Positions 1-9,867 of a stretch of DNA of 64,000 nt are shown one piece after another (the stretch's first letter is position 1; each line of letters opens with the position of its first letter). The translations under genes were made by a program, and so were the position numbers. A model generated the notes under the pieces. The model saw only the letters and a list, made by a program, of their open reading frames with translations, did not search any database and was not told the DNA's origin. The DNA is taken from assembly GCA_963082975.1 (NCBI GenBank), contig OY720345.1, positions 16,270,491 through 16,334,490 on the forward strand, in the 5' to 3' direction. This stretch comes from Labia minor. Its lineage: Eukaryota; Arthropoda; Insecta; Dermaptera; Spongiphoridae.

Positions 1-1375
1 CTGAAAAAGTATTGTCAGGATTCAAAGTCGGGACAGAGCTTAAGTAGTTCTATGTTTCAAGTATGAAATATACTTTCCTAAATGGAAATAGCCCCCGGCC
101 TTGAAAAACAAAAAAAAACTTGGTTAAAAACAAAACTGAAAATATTATAAAGAAAAGAAAATAATTCTAGAGTATTTTATTTTTATTTTATTTTAATATG
201 AAAATGAAATATATATAATATTTTTTGTTTTTATGTAAATAATCAGTTTATATTATTTTCTATCTTTTATCTAATTATTACACATATTGATAGTATGTGC
301 TATACGCTACCTACAGTATTGGTAAAGCGCTTAGTGTAGGTGGTGTAGGTAGAGCACACGCTGAGGTTAGACTTTTATATTTAGGGGTGCCCCCTTGATA
401 ATTTATATTATTTCTTGTTCAACCCACTATCAAATTAATTATAATTTAGATAAAATAATTCGAACTATTTTATAAAACAGTAATTACTTTTAAATTGTTC
501 CTTTTTATATTTTAATTAAAGATTTTATTTGTGTATATTTTTTTGTGGGGTTAGATTTATGTACTTGAGATGGTCTGTGGGCTGATGTCTGTTTGAGATT
601 AGACAAAAGATTTTTGTTCGTTTGAGATATTTTAAGAAATCAATCTACTAGTATGGTCATGGCTGTCTATTTGGCTTGGATAGCTTTGATTTTTTTAAGA
701 ACCGTGAGAATCAATTCTGGGTTGATCATAATCTAGATCTATAGTGATCCTGACATGGAGGGAGAGAAGATCGTGGGGCGATTCATACGAGTTAAAAAAG
801 TCTCATGTTTTAATAAAAAATTGTAAATCAACAAAATAATTAAGCAAGATTTGATTTGATCTAATGTTGTCCGAGTTTACTTTAATCAGCATTGATATTC
901 TCCTACGATTAGAAGGAACGTATAAAAATGTTTCTTCTTCCAGCCCAAATCATTTAACCAGCCATGAGGCACCTAAATTTCTTAATTTAGATAAAACACT
1001 CCGTTTTTTTAGAATTTACAATAGAGAAAGAGAGAGGTATATACTAATTACCTTCGAATAATGCATATATTAGTAATTAATATAAGTATTTTCATTTATA
1101 AATTTATCAATATATACATATATTTATTTTAAATATTTTCAAATTATACACTTATTTAATATTATACAAATTTTAAAGTATTAAAATTATTAAAAAATAT
1201 TAAAATTTATACGTTAGTTTTTTTCAATTTCGCTTCATGTCTGTCTTCTTTCTTTATAAATCCTTTTTTAATCTATATTCTCAATACTTTTAATTTATAT
1301 AAAGACCATCCAGAGTAGATTATTTCATTTCTATATTTTTATTTTTTAGAAAAACCTAAAGTAACAAAAAGATGA
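1..1375. other. AT-rich non-coding stretch
   Basis: I see no gene here. The part around 845-1075 resembles the interior of Helitron copy B (about 31862-32060), including a shared 'TTCCAGCCCAA' block, so it is probably a diverged piece of the same repeat. The rest is simple AT-rich sequence. Confidence 0.4.
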
Positions 1376-3142
1376 TTTCAATTATTACCAAGACATATGA
1401 GAAGACGAATAATGAGCCATTCTACAAGACCCATAAGAGAAATACATCAACCTCAGATATAAAATGATTTTTTTATATTATTTATATATTAGAAGTACAA
1501 ATTAGTGCGGTCCGTTTCATAAATATGACGCTTGTTATGAATTGGCAAAAAACGTACCAAACCAATTTCGAAAAGAGTATCCATGAAAAAGTTTTCCTTT
1601 ATATTTAAAAATTAAAAAGTATTGATTAAAATCAATAAATGTCTTTGTTTTTCAGGAAACCACCTAATAAAATAGTTAATTATCGCAAATTGCGTGTAAC
1701 CAGCCCGTTCAGATGTTAGTGAGAAGAATTACTTCAACATTTAGAAACATAATTAATAATCAGTGATGTATTGGTAAAATAAGAATTAAGGGAACGCATA
1801 GTGGGAGCAAATAAAAGTCCTATTTTCTCACTAACTATTTTTTTCTATATAAGTTTTTATTACTATCTCGTAAGAGATAGTATTGCGATCACGAAAATTT
1901 TCGATGTTGAGATTTTGATGTTTTTATACGTTTTGAAGGTTCCTGAATCATTTTCACTAAGGTTGAGAAAAATGTCTGTGTGTGTATGTATGTAGACAAG
2001 ATTGCGCAAAAACGGTTTGAGCTAGAATGATGAAATTTGGTACATGGATATTATTCAAAATTCATAGTTTTCTATCAACTTTTAAGAAATGTAGCTCATC
2101 CGGAAGAGGGTCATTACCTACAACGTTTTGATTTTTTTTCCTCTAAAGTGACCGTAAAAATAAAGATATATGTTTGATAATTTTTCACATGATTAATAAT
2201 TGTATAAAACTGCTATATATAGAATTTCAGCTTGATTGAATCGCTGAAAGTACCAGAATTAATTTTTTAACACTGCAAATCTCACGAGCCAACACGTGCC
2301 ATGGTGCCATCAATAAAAAGCCAAACATGCGCTGGTTTAATATTTATTATTTATAATTTATAATTAATTAAATTTAATTTAAATATAATATATTATGTTA
2401 TTTAATCCAATTCAAATTGCGAGATAGTCGAGTGGAGACACTCCAGCTTTTTTTTCTTATTCTTACTATGCAAAATATTAACGAACACAAAAAAAGAAAT
2501 TTGAACAGTAGATTTAAGTGGGAGTTGTCGGGACATGGAAAAGCATGGAACGCGTTCCTGTTCTGAAAAAATGTAAGGGAACGTCGTTCCCCCGCATTTC
2601 CTTCCCAATACACCACTTTTAATAATTTTTATGTTTTATAAAGATAAATTGAACAAATTAAATGAAATGATTAAAAAGAAAAAGGATAATTTAGAGAGTT
2701 TATTTAAAAAACAAGAATTGCAATGTCTTGTGCCTGAAACTATCCAAATGACACAAAAAGGTCTACCTACTGATTTCGCAATTATTGCTTTACCAGAAAA
2801 TGATGATTTCTTTATGAAACGCAGGAGAAAAAAATTTACCGGTCCAAGTGAACAACCTGATCATGATGTAAACGAATTTCGAAGAAAAAATATGCGCAAA
2901 GAGCATAAATTATTATTAGAACAATTAAGGCATCGTCGTTAACGTGGAAATGCCAATTTAGGTGACTAAAAATTATATCGAACAAATGCGTAAGTTATGG
3001 CTTCCAGATGATACAATTTTTTCATCTCGGAGAACAATGGGGTGGCTTACAAGGGGTGGTGTTAACTTTACATGCGCTAAAGGAGAAGGCATTGGCTACG
3101 TAACGATGCCCGCAATTAAAGCATTGATAGTTTTGCTGTGAT
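1376..3142 (+). pseudogene. Decayed POP1-like gene (RNase P/MRP protein subunit), fragmentary
   Basis: Five short reading-frame blocks lie in the order expected for POP1, the large protein subunit of nuclear RNase P and RNase MRP. Block 1 (1376-1462) contains LPRHMRRRIMSH, a hallmark of the POP1 N-terminus. Block 2 (about 1509-1585) has a short CYELAKN stretch. Block 3 (about 1656-1719) follows a plausible acceptor and reads KPPNKIVNYRKL then SPF. Block 4 (about 2631-2941) has DFAIIALP and a basic end. Block 5 (about 2969-3142) reads RRTMGWLTRGGV then GIGYVTMPAIKAL, like the POP1 C-terminus. The blocks end in stop codons, block 5 is in another frame from block 4, the middle of the protein is missing, and a repeat (about 1853-2452) lies between blocks 3 and 4. 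I therefore call it a pseudogene. The family call is by remembered motifs, not by a search. Confidence 0.6.
1853..2452 (+). repeat. Interspersed repeat family 1, copy 1
   Basis: The copy begins near an ACTATCTCG...GAGATAGT hairpin and ends in GCGAGATAGTCGAGTGGAG followed by a CTCCAGCT/T-rich end. Related copies lie at 55676-56345 (+), 34228-34690 (-), and 62154-63105 (-), with 3'-end pieces at 43257-43310, 19365-19425 and 22262-22310. It holds a short (TG)n stretch and no coding sequence that I recognise. The short reading frames on both strands here are not convincing genes. Confidence 0.7.
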
Positions 3143-4265
3143 GTACGGGATAAGGAAGGAAGGAGAGTTGCAAATATAAAATTATATATTGCTTGGTAAA
3201 AACTCTGAATTTATTTTGATATTTCTTTTATATATATATACATTATTTACATGTTTTGCTATCGTAATGATGTTAATATTTAAGCGAACGCCATCTATTG
3301 GTCGCGTGAGGCACTACAGTTTCAAGATATGCATCAGACGTTTTAATAAGAAATCCTACTTCCTTACAATATTATTTTGCTAGGCTCTCCATACGATTAT
3401 AGCTTCAATGTGTTTGTTTTAAATAATTTTAATAAATTTTTTAATGTTTATATATTATTATTATTATTATTATTATTTGCGTCTGGACCTAAGATCACGC
3501 AAAGCTCCCATTTTTCTTATTCATATATGCTATCTTTCTTTGTATGTTCTTCTTAGCTAGATTATGTAGCTTCCATGATTGAATAAGGGTATTGATGTTA
3601 AGTGTGCCTTTATGAATGTTCCTTAGGCGTTAACTTCATTCTTCTCTGTGTGCTCGTGATGGTCCGGGTCCTCCAGAATCCGAACGCCCGGTTGCTGGTG
3701 GATTGGGTACCCCCTGGCGTAATTGTTTTCCCATGACAATCCATGGTTACTTATGGTTGCGTGTTTTTGAAGTGGTTCTGTTGGTGCAGGTCATATTAGA
3801 TTGGGTTATTTAGAAAAATCTGTTCTTGGCTGAATTAAAACTCTGACTTCTTGCGTAGAAAGTTGTCCACTTTACAAGTTTCAAGTTTTAAAGTTTAAAA
3901 AGTAGGTTTATTACCCAAATTATTATAATGTTATTGTTTTTTCCCATAACATATAAAAGAGATTACATGACTTTTTTTTACAGCTAATAGGTGACTCCAA
4001 GGTTGTAATTAAATATACAATGTTTTTTTTTTATTTTTACACTATTAATTATTTTTAATGTTACAATTACAATATGTAAATTAATTATTAATATTTTTTT
4101 GTCTAGGAAAAGGCTATCCAAAAAAAAACCTAGACTATATAGAGAGGTGGGGATTAAGGAATCGGGAGGGTCGTGGGATGGTGTGGAATATTATCCATAC
4201 AAATTCAATTATTTTTAATACAATTTTTTTTTTAATTTAATTTATTTTATAATATATCCATTGTT
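3143..4265. other. Non-coding; possible degenerate SINE material
   Basis: The stretch from about 3480 to 3880 is less AT-rich than its surroundings. Its minus strand around 3795-3875 resembles the tRNA-like head of the SINE at 48885-49126 (shared 'CTTCTTGCGTAGAAA'-type block). 4781-4815 carries the other half of that head (minus strand TTAGCCGAGGGTGTAG, an A-box-like motif). The remainder, 3880-4265, is AT-rich with poly-T runs and no gene that I can see. Confidence 0.35.
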
Positions 4266-4736
4266 TCAGTGTTGGGGTGATACACAATTTGCTAACCACC
4301 AGCATTTGCTGTACATTTTGTTTCTATCAATTTTATCTCTATTTGGTACTGATATGCTATATTTCAAAGTTTCATAATTGACATTTTCATTTAAATAAGG
4401 TTCATAAATTATTGACTTGTTTTTCCTCCTGTTGATATGGTAAATTAAGGGAACAGCATTTTTATTCTGGATGTAACCATTTCCATCTAAGTATATAAAT
4501 GCTTCTGGGAGTATGAATCCGGTTATTAATGATTTTTCAAAATATTATTTTGAAATACTGAACAATATATCAAGACTATTGTTGACTGAATAAGGTATTT
4601 ATTCATAATTAGTTGAATAATAACGACTGACATTGGCTTCCTCGTATATTTTTTCATTACTAATATCTATAATGGAGATAATCAAGATTTGTTCGAGCGG
4701 TATTTGCCTAAATATGCTCTGATGCTCTTCGTTTCA
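4266..4736 (-). pseudogene. Unrecognised protein-coding remnant
   Basis: On the minus strand, two adjacent stop-to-stop frames (about 4599-4736 and 4266-4544) have protein-like composition in an otherwise AT-rich, stop-dense region. The second has about 90 codons, contains GFILPEAFIYLDGNGYIQN and KMYSKCWWLANCVSPQH, and has no suitable start. I do not recognise the family. The two frames are separated by stop codons and about 50 bp, so this could be two exons of a gene, a decayed gene, or part of an old mobile or viral insertion. No splice model that joins them is convincing. Confidence 0.35.
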
Positions 4737-4830
4737 AATATCCTAATTGACTCCATTAATGAAGCATTTATGTTAAGAAAATGTCCACTCTACACCCTCG
4801 GCTAAGTTGCCCCCTTAATGTTTATATATA

Positions 4831-6117
4831 ATAGGTTGGGGAAAAAGAAATCCATTATTTTTTCGGTAGATGGCTCTAGTGATCGATATCTCGTAAATTA
4901 TCGATCAAACAATTTCAAATTTATGCTCGTTGTCAAGGTAACAGTTCGCACTAAAAGAATTCGTTTGCAGTTTTTTGTTTTGTCCATTCAGTTCTGAGAT
5001 ACACGCCGTTAAAGATGGAAGTCAACAAAGAGAAAATTCGGTACATTTTACAGTTTTTCTTTGATAAGGGCGAAAATGCAAGTCAGGCGGCTGAAAATGT
5101 GAATAGTGTTTATGGTCCCGATACTGTAACAGCTAATTACGCGCAATTTTGGTTTCGTCGATTCCGTTCGGGTATTTTTGACGTTAAGGATGCCCCTCGC
5201 ACAGGCAGGCCCGTCGTCGAAAATGTCGACAAAGTCACTGAAATCATCGAAGTGGACCGGCATGTTAGTAGTCGTAGCATCGCCCAGGAGTTAAAGATCG
5301 ACCACAAAACAGTTTTAAACCATTTGCACAAAGCTGGGTTTAAAAAAAAGCTTGATGTTTGGGTGCCACACCAATTAACACCAAAAAACATGATGGATCG
5401 AATTTCCATCTGCGAAGCCTTGGCCAAACGTAATGAAATCAACCCATTTCTTAAACGGATGGTGACTGGGGATGAGAAATGGGTCACATACGACAACATT
5501 ATGCGAAAGCGATCGTGGTCAAAGCGCGGTGAAGCAGCTCAGACGGTGGCCAAACCGGGACTAACGGCCAGGAAGGTTCTGCTTTGCGTTTGGTGGGATT
5601 GGAAAGGAATCATTTATTACGAGTTGCTTCCATATGGCCAAACATTAAATTCAGACATCTATTGTCAACAACTGGACCGTCTGAAGCGAGCAATTGACCA
5701 GAAACGGCCAGAATTGGCCAACAGAAGAGGTGTCGTGTTCCATCAGGACAACGCCAGGCCACACACTTCTATAGTGACTCGTCAGAAACTCCGGGAGCTT
5801 GGTTGGGAAGTTTTGATGCATCCACCATACAGTCCGGACCTCGCACCAAGCGATTACCATCTTTTTCTTGCATTGCAAAACTTTTTTAGTGATAAGAAAT
5901 TGGCATCAAGGGAAGAGTGTGAAAATCAATTGCTGGAGTTTTTCGCTAATAAGGACCAAGACTTTTATGAGAGAGGCATAATGAAGCTACCATTAAAATG
6001 GCAACAAATTATAGAACAAAATGGTGCATATTTGACCTAAATCGGACAATGCAAAACATGTTAAATAAAGTCTTGAAGTTCACGTAAAAATAATGGATTT
6101 CTTTTTCCCCAACCTAA
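4831..6117 (+). mobile_element. Complete mariner transposon (about 1.29 kb)
   Basis: The ends are near-perfect terminal inverted repeats of about 28-30 bp (AGGTTGGGGAAAAAGAAATC at the left, its complement at the right), flanked by TA at 4829-4830 and 6118-6119, the target duplication expected for mariner. The element holds one uninterrupted transposase gene and has the normal length of the family. The close match of the two ends and the open frame suggest recent activity. Its right flank is a LINE reverse-transcriptase remnant and its left flank a SINE-like remnant, so it landed in older repeats. Confidence 0.93.
5015..6040 (+). CDS. Mariner transposase, intact
   Basis: This is a 341-aa DDE/D transposase that excises and inserts the surrounding element at TA sites in the nucleus. 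The N-terminal third holds two helix-turn-helix motifs (about residues 5-50 and 75-110) that bind the terminal repeats. The linker carries WVPHQL (116-121). The catalytic triad is D153 (TGDEKW), D245 (HQDNARPH) and D280 (APSDYHLF), with 34 residues between the last two, the D34D signature; YSPDLAP sits at 272-278. The length matches the family (about 340-350 aa), there is no frameshift or stop, and the ATG gives the expected N-terminus. Sequence style is that of the mauritiana/cecropia side of the mariner family. It is probably functional or only recently silenced. Confidence 0.95.
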   Translation: MEVNKEKIRYILQFFFDKGENASQAAENVNSVYGPDTVTANYAQFWFRRFRSGIFDVKDAPRTGRPVVENVDKVTEIIEVDRHVSSRSIAQELKIDHKTVLNHLHKAGFKKKLDVWVPHQLTPKNMMDRISICEALAKRNEINPFLKRMVTGDEKWVTYDNIMRKRSWSKRGEAAQTVAKPGLTARKVLLCVWWDWKGIIYYELLPYGQTLNSDIYCQQLDRLKRAIDQKRPELANRRGVVFHQDNARPHTSIVTRQKLRELGWEVLMHPPYSPDLAPSDYHLFLALQNFFSDKKLASREECENQLLEFFANKDQDFYERGIMKLPLKWQQIIEQNGAYLT

Positions 6118-6310
6118 TATATACAGTCTCAAAATTATTATCAAAGGGGATAAAAGTTAAAATATATAAAACAATTATTTTACATGTTGTATTATATGGA
6201 TGCGACCTTGTCCATGACCTTAGGTGACAAGAGTAGATTTAGAGTATTTGAGAATAGGATTCTGCGAAGCATTTATGGGTCAAAGAAAGATGAGGTCACC
6301 GGGGAACAAT
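6118..6310 (+). pseudogene. LINE reverse-transcriptase C-terminal remnant
   Basis: The translated plus strand carries FRVFENRILRSIYGSKKDEV (6238-6297), part of the conserved tail of RTE-like LINE reverse transcriptases. The upstream bases match the LINE segment inside Helitron copies A and B in reverse. It is 5'-truncated, broken by stops, and has the mariner inserted at its left edge. Confidence 0.65.
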
Positions 6311-7106
6311 TTATTATTATATACTTTAAAAATTCGGGAGTGTCCTCCCCTAGACTTTCCCGCATATAAATAGGTAATTAGGTTATTATTATTATGTTTT
6401 AACAACAATAAAAATAAACAAACTAATTAATTTAAATTATAAAGTAAAATGGTTTAACATTATTATATATATTTATAATTTACACCTAACGCTACTTATA
6501 TAGGTAAAATGTCACTTCCGGTAGTCAGATCATGATGAAATTTGGTATCTGAATTTTTTCATATTTTTAAATCTATATACAAAATAGGAAGCAAATATCT
6601 CGAAGCAAACTGGTACTTTACTTGAAAGGTAAACGCAACCAGTGTAGGTAAAGTACCACTTCCGGTTTTGACGAAATTTTGATAGAAATCTACAAACTGT
6701 GAATAATATCGGTGTACCAAATTTCGAAGTCCTAGCTTGATTAGTTTTTGAGTAAATTTGCTCACAGACATTACATACATACATACATACATACATACAC
6801 ACACACAGACATAATTCAAAAAATGGTATTTTCCGACTCAGGGAGGTCTAAAACGACAAGATCTATCGAAATCTCGAAGTCGAAATTTTTGACGATTCCA
6901 ATACTTCCCTTATACGAAGTATGCGGGAAAGTAAAAATGTTACGATTTTTTAATTACAATTGTTAAATGGGATTTCTAAAAAATTGTTTCCTAAAATGGT
7001 ACAAATTAATTAAAATAACTTGATTTTCATTTCAAGATGAAAATTCAAAATTCAAATTTACTTAATGAAATAAAATATTTGATCCTATATTATATATATA
7101 CATAGT
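6311..7106. repeat. Interspersed repeat with (CATA)n microsatellite
   Basis: About 6480-6950 looks like a dispersed-element tail. It has two 'ACTTCCGGT' blocks, a (CATA)n/(CA)n run at 6769-6808, and a 'CTCAGGGAGGTCTAAAACG' block downstream. The short frames on both strands are shadows of the microsatellite. 6311-6480 and 6950-7106 are AT-rich without features. Confidence 0.5.
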
Positions 7107-7408
7107 TCACCGAGCCACCGCTCGGTCATTAAAAAAAATGATTCCTTATTCTTGTGTTTGGCTGGTAATAATAATACCTGATTCACCGAATCGTCATTCA
7201 AATTATTTAAATAACATATTAAAAAAATTAGTCATAAAACATACACCCCTTAAACGCACGTATTAATGCACTAAATTTTTTTAATTTATGTTCATTTAAA
7301 TTATTTGAATGGCGATTCGGTGAATCAGGTATTAATATTATCAGCCAAACCCGATAATAAGGAATCATTTTTTTATTAACCGAGAGGAGGCTCGGTGAAC
7401 CAGGTATG
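7107..7408. repeat. Fold-back (MITE-like) element, CCGAGC...GCTCGG ends
   Basis: The two halves are imperfect inverted repeats of about 115 bp. The left reads TTCACCGAGCCACCGCTCGG then CCTGATTCACCGAATCG; the right reads CGATTCGGTGAATCAGG then CTCGGTGAACCAGG. The outer ends can themselves form a small hairpin (ACCGAGC/GCTCGGT). Half-copies lie at 33770-33945 and 34015-34215, with a short fragment near 55020. There is no coding content, so this is a non-autonomous DNA transposon of unknown superfamily. Confidence 0.7.
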
Positions 7409-7661
7409 TATTAATAAATGTTTAATATTATCAATTTTTTTTTTTTAAATAATTTCATTCCAAAAAACTTTTTACCTGTATGAATTAGAAAAAGAAAATT
7501 TAAATGTGATTAAATTAAATTCAAAATGCTTTTCTCGTGTAAGAATTAAAATAAGGGTTTATATAAAGTTTTTTTTTATTTACAATTATAGAAATGAATT
7601 ATAAAAATGAAAGAATTATAGACATATTTAGGATTTCTATAAATAAACAATAAATAAATTA
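7409..7661. other. AT-rich, nothing identified
   Basis: The stretch is low-complexity AT-rich sequence with poly-T runs between a fold-back element and a LINE remnant. I see no gene or structured repeat. Confidence 0.4.
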
Positions 7662-8110
7662 ACATATGGATAATAAAATGATGGGGTGAGGCATGGTCTA
7701 TGACCTTAGTGACGTGAGTAGATTTAGAGTATTTGAGAATAGGATTCTGCGAAGCATTTATGGGCCAAAGAACGATGAGGTCACCGGGGAATGGCAGAGA
7801 CTGCATAACGAGGAATGACCTCTATGCATTTCCAGATATAAAATCGAGAAGGCTGCGGTGAGCAGGACACTTGGCTACAATGGGAGAGGATGGAATGGCG
7901 AAAAATATATTGATAGGGAGATCGAGTGGGAAACGTCCGCTTGGAAGACCAAGGACGCGGTGGGTGGAAAATTTGGGAAAGGACGTGAAAGAGATGGGAG
8001 AGGATAGGGACTGGAGGGTTGTGGCTCAGAGTAGGAATACTTGGAGGGGTGTAGTTGCTGCGGCCAAGAACTTTCGAGTACCGTAGAGCCAGAGAGATAG
8101 AAAGATAATA
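7662..8110 (+). pseudogene. LINE reverse-transcriptase C-terminal tail (RTE-like remnant)
   Basis: The plus strand first carries the same 'FRVFENRILRSIYGPK' tail as at 6240, then shifts frame into a 71-codon stretch (7871-8086) with SGKRPLGRPRTRWVENL and DWRVVAQSRNTWRGVV. These are the typical last residues of RTE-type LINE polymerases (RPxGRPRxRW, then DWxxxAQxRxxWR). It ends in TAG at the natural C-terminus. Frame changes and the missing 5' part make it a dead, 5'-truncated copy. It preserves more of the C-terminus than the LINE pieces trapped in the Helitron copies. Confidence 0.75.
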
Positions 8111-8333
8111 AAATGATAGGATTCTTAAACATAATAGATAATTAGGAATAATATATTTATTAACAGAGTAAATAAAGTAGTAAATATAAATACTAAGTTA
8201 AATAAATCAGATTTTTATTGATTTAAACTATAATTTGTGCTATAAAGTATATATTTAAAGAAAATCTAGTTTTGAAGTGAAACTTCTTTAGCGGCGTCCT
8301 GACATTTGGTTGAGAATGGAGAGTGAATTGAAA

Positions 8334-8396
8334 AATTGAAATTTCGTAACGCAAGAGAGAAAAAAATTGAAATTTCGTAACGCAAGAGAGAAAAAA
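8334..8396. repeat. Tandem repeat, 31-bp unit x2
   Basis: The unit containing TTTCGTAACGCAAGAGAG is present twice back to back without visible change. It sits just inside the putative left end of the Helentron. Confidence 0.8.
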
Positions 8397-8430
8397 GATA
8401 TAGATATAACGAGTGGGAATGAGATAGCCT

Positions 8431-8560
8431 CTATCTGCGTCTCCCTTTTGTGCGGTCTTTCGTTCTTGAGAAAGAGGCTATCTGCGTCTCCCTTTTGTGC
8501 GGTCTTTCGTTCTTGAGAAAGAGGCTATCTGCGTCTCCCTTTTGTGCGATCTTTCGTTCT
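8431..8560. repeat. Tandem repeat, 47-bp unit x2.8
   Basis: The unit includes CTATCTGCGTCTCCCTTTTG and ends in CTTGAGAAAGAGG. It starts at 8431, 8478 and 8525; the third copy is cut short and has one G-to-A change (GCGGTC to GCGATC). It is notably GC-rich compared with its surroundings and lies in the 5' region of the Helentron. Confidence 0.85.
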
Positions 8561-8590
8561 AATACCCAGTCGCTAGGTCCAAAGTCCATG

Positions 8591-8604
8591 GCGCGCATGC
8601 GCGC
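8591..8604. promoter_or_regulatory. Palindromic NRF-1/erect-wing-like site
   Basis: GCGCGCATGCGCGC is a perfect palindrome containing GCGCATGCGC (8593-8602), the consensus bound by NRF-1 (insect homologue Erect wing). Such a CpG-rich site is striking in AT-rich DNA. It lies about 1.3 kb upstream of the Helentron ORF, next to the minisatellites, and may be part of its promoter. Binding is not shown by the sequence. Confidence 0.45.
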
Positions 8605-8707
8605 GAGTACGTTGACGCGGAATAATATTTCTCAGCCTCTACTGGGTCAAAGAATTAAAAATTAGTATGACTTATGATCAAAAGAGGGCGAGATCTCCAC
8701 CTTGTCC

Positions 8708-9220
8708 AGTAGATATCGCAATTAAATACAATTTGAATTTAAATATATATTAATTTCAAAATTTGCCTAAACATTTAAAAAAATAAATATACATATGAAA
8801 TTTGTTATTTTTTTTTAATATTAAAAAATATTTAATTTGAGATTAATTATATGTAAAAAGATCAACTATCAAATAGATTCAAACTTTTATTTTCTTTGAT
8901 TAGATTATAATTAAATATTATTTATATTATTTAAAAATTATTTTTCTATTTATTAAGGATGTGTATTAAAAAATTGTAATTAACCTTATCATATGTCAAA
9001 TATTATAGCTAAGTTTTTTTGAATTTTTTAAAATTTTTTATATAATTAATCTCAAATTAAATATTTTTTAATATTAAAAAATAACAAATTTCATATGTAT
9101 ATTTATTTATTTTTAATATTAAACGTATTTCATATGTATATTTATTTTTATAAATGTTTAGGCAAATTTTGAAATTAATATATATTTAAATTCAAATTGT
9201 ATTTAATTGCGATATCTACT
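8708..9220. repeat. Fold-back element with long inverted arms
   Basis: The outer 65 bases of each side are exact complements (left begins AGTAGATATCGCAATTAAAT, right ends in its complement), and the match continues imperfectly for about 160 bp per arm. The right arm contains a short internal duplication around 'CATATGTATATTTA'. It is non-coding. No target duplication is obvious at the ends. Confidence 0.8.
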
Positions 9221-9452
9221 TGAGCAAAGCAAACACAATGGTGAAGGCCCCGCCATCTCTTGAGTTGTCTTGACCTAAAGCCAAGCGTGGTCGTTGGTTA
9301 CGCCCTCTTAGGGACAATCATTTCTATCTCGGAGCCACGGATGTAAACCTTTACCTACGCATCAGTACGTGAGAGAGGCATATTACTTTTGAGCTATCGA
9401 TAAATATTTCTACCTATCGCTGCTATACATGTAAGTCATATATAAAAATTGA

Positions 9453-9455
<3 letters not shown>

Positions 9456-9482
<27 letters not shown>
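9456..9482. repeat. (TA)n microsatellite
   Basis: A pure TA run of about 13 units lies upstream of the Helentron ORFs. Confidence 0.9.
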
Positions 9483-9483
<1 letters not shown>

Positions 9484-9659
9484 CGTGAAATAATTAAAAT
9501 TCTCAAGTCAAATATACAGCGTGCACGCATACCGACGCATGTAATTGTGTGTGTGAACATGGTCGGCGATTCACACGCCAACACATACAGTTATGTGCGT
9601 CGATGACCATTCACGTTATTTATCCGAATCTCAACATTACTTTAACATTACTAAATCAA

Positions 9660-9848
9660 TTTAAATTTATTATTGCATTTAAAACTGCTTTTCTCAACAG
9701 AATTTTTCACAACATACAGCATACAATGACACAATATACTTTACATTTATAATTTTAAATTTATTATTGCATTTAAAACTGCTTTTCTCAACAGAATTTT
9801 TCACAACATACAGCATACAATGACACAATATACTTTACATTTATAATT
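9660..9848. repeat. 94-bp tandem duplication in the Helentron leader
   Basis: Two adjacent copies of a 94-bp unit (each with CTTTTCTCAACAGAATTTTT and CAATGACACAATATACTTTA) end 20 bp before the Helentron ATG. They look identical, so the duplication is recent. Confidence 0.9.
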
Positions 9849-9867
9849 TTGCTCCACAGATTTCACT

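Noticed and set aside
6530..6966. Short open frames rich in Tyr/Val/Cys and Met around the CATA repeat
   Set aside because: They are translations of a microsatellite and a dispersed repeat on both strands.
7871..8086. Stand-alone 71-aa protein with a GRPRTRW motif
   Set aside because: It is the C-terminal tail of a LINE reverse transcriptase, with the preceding part in another frame just upstream.
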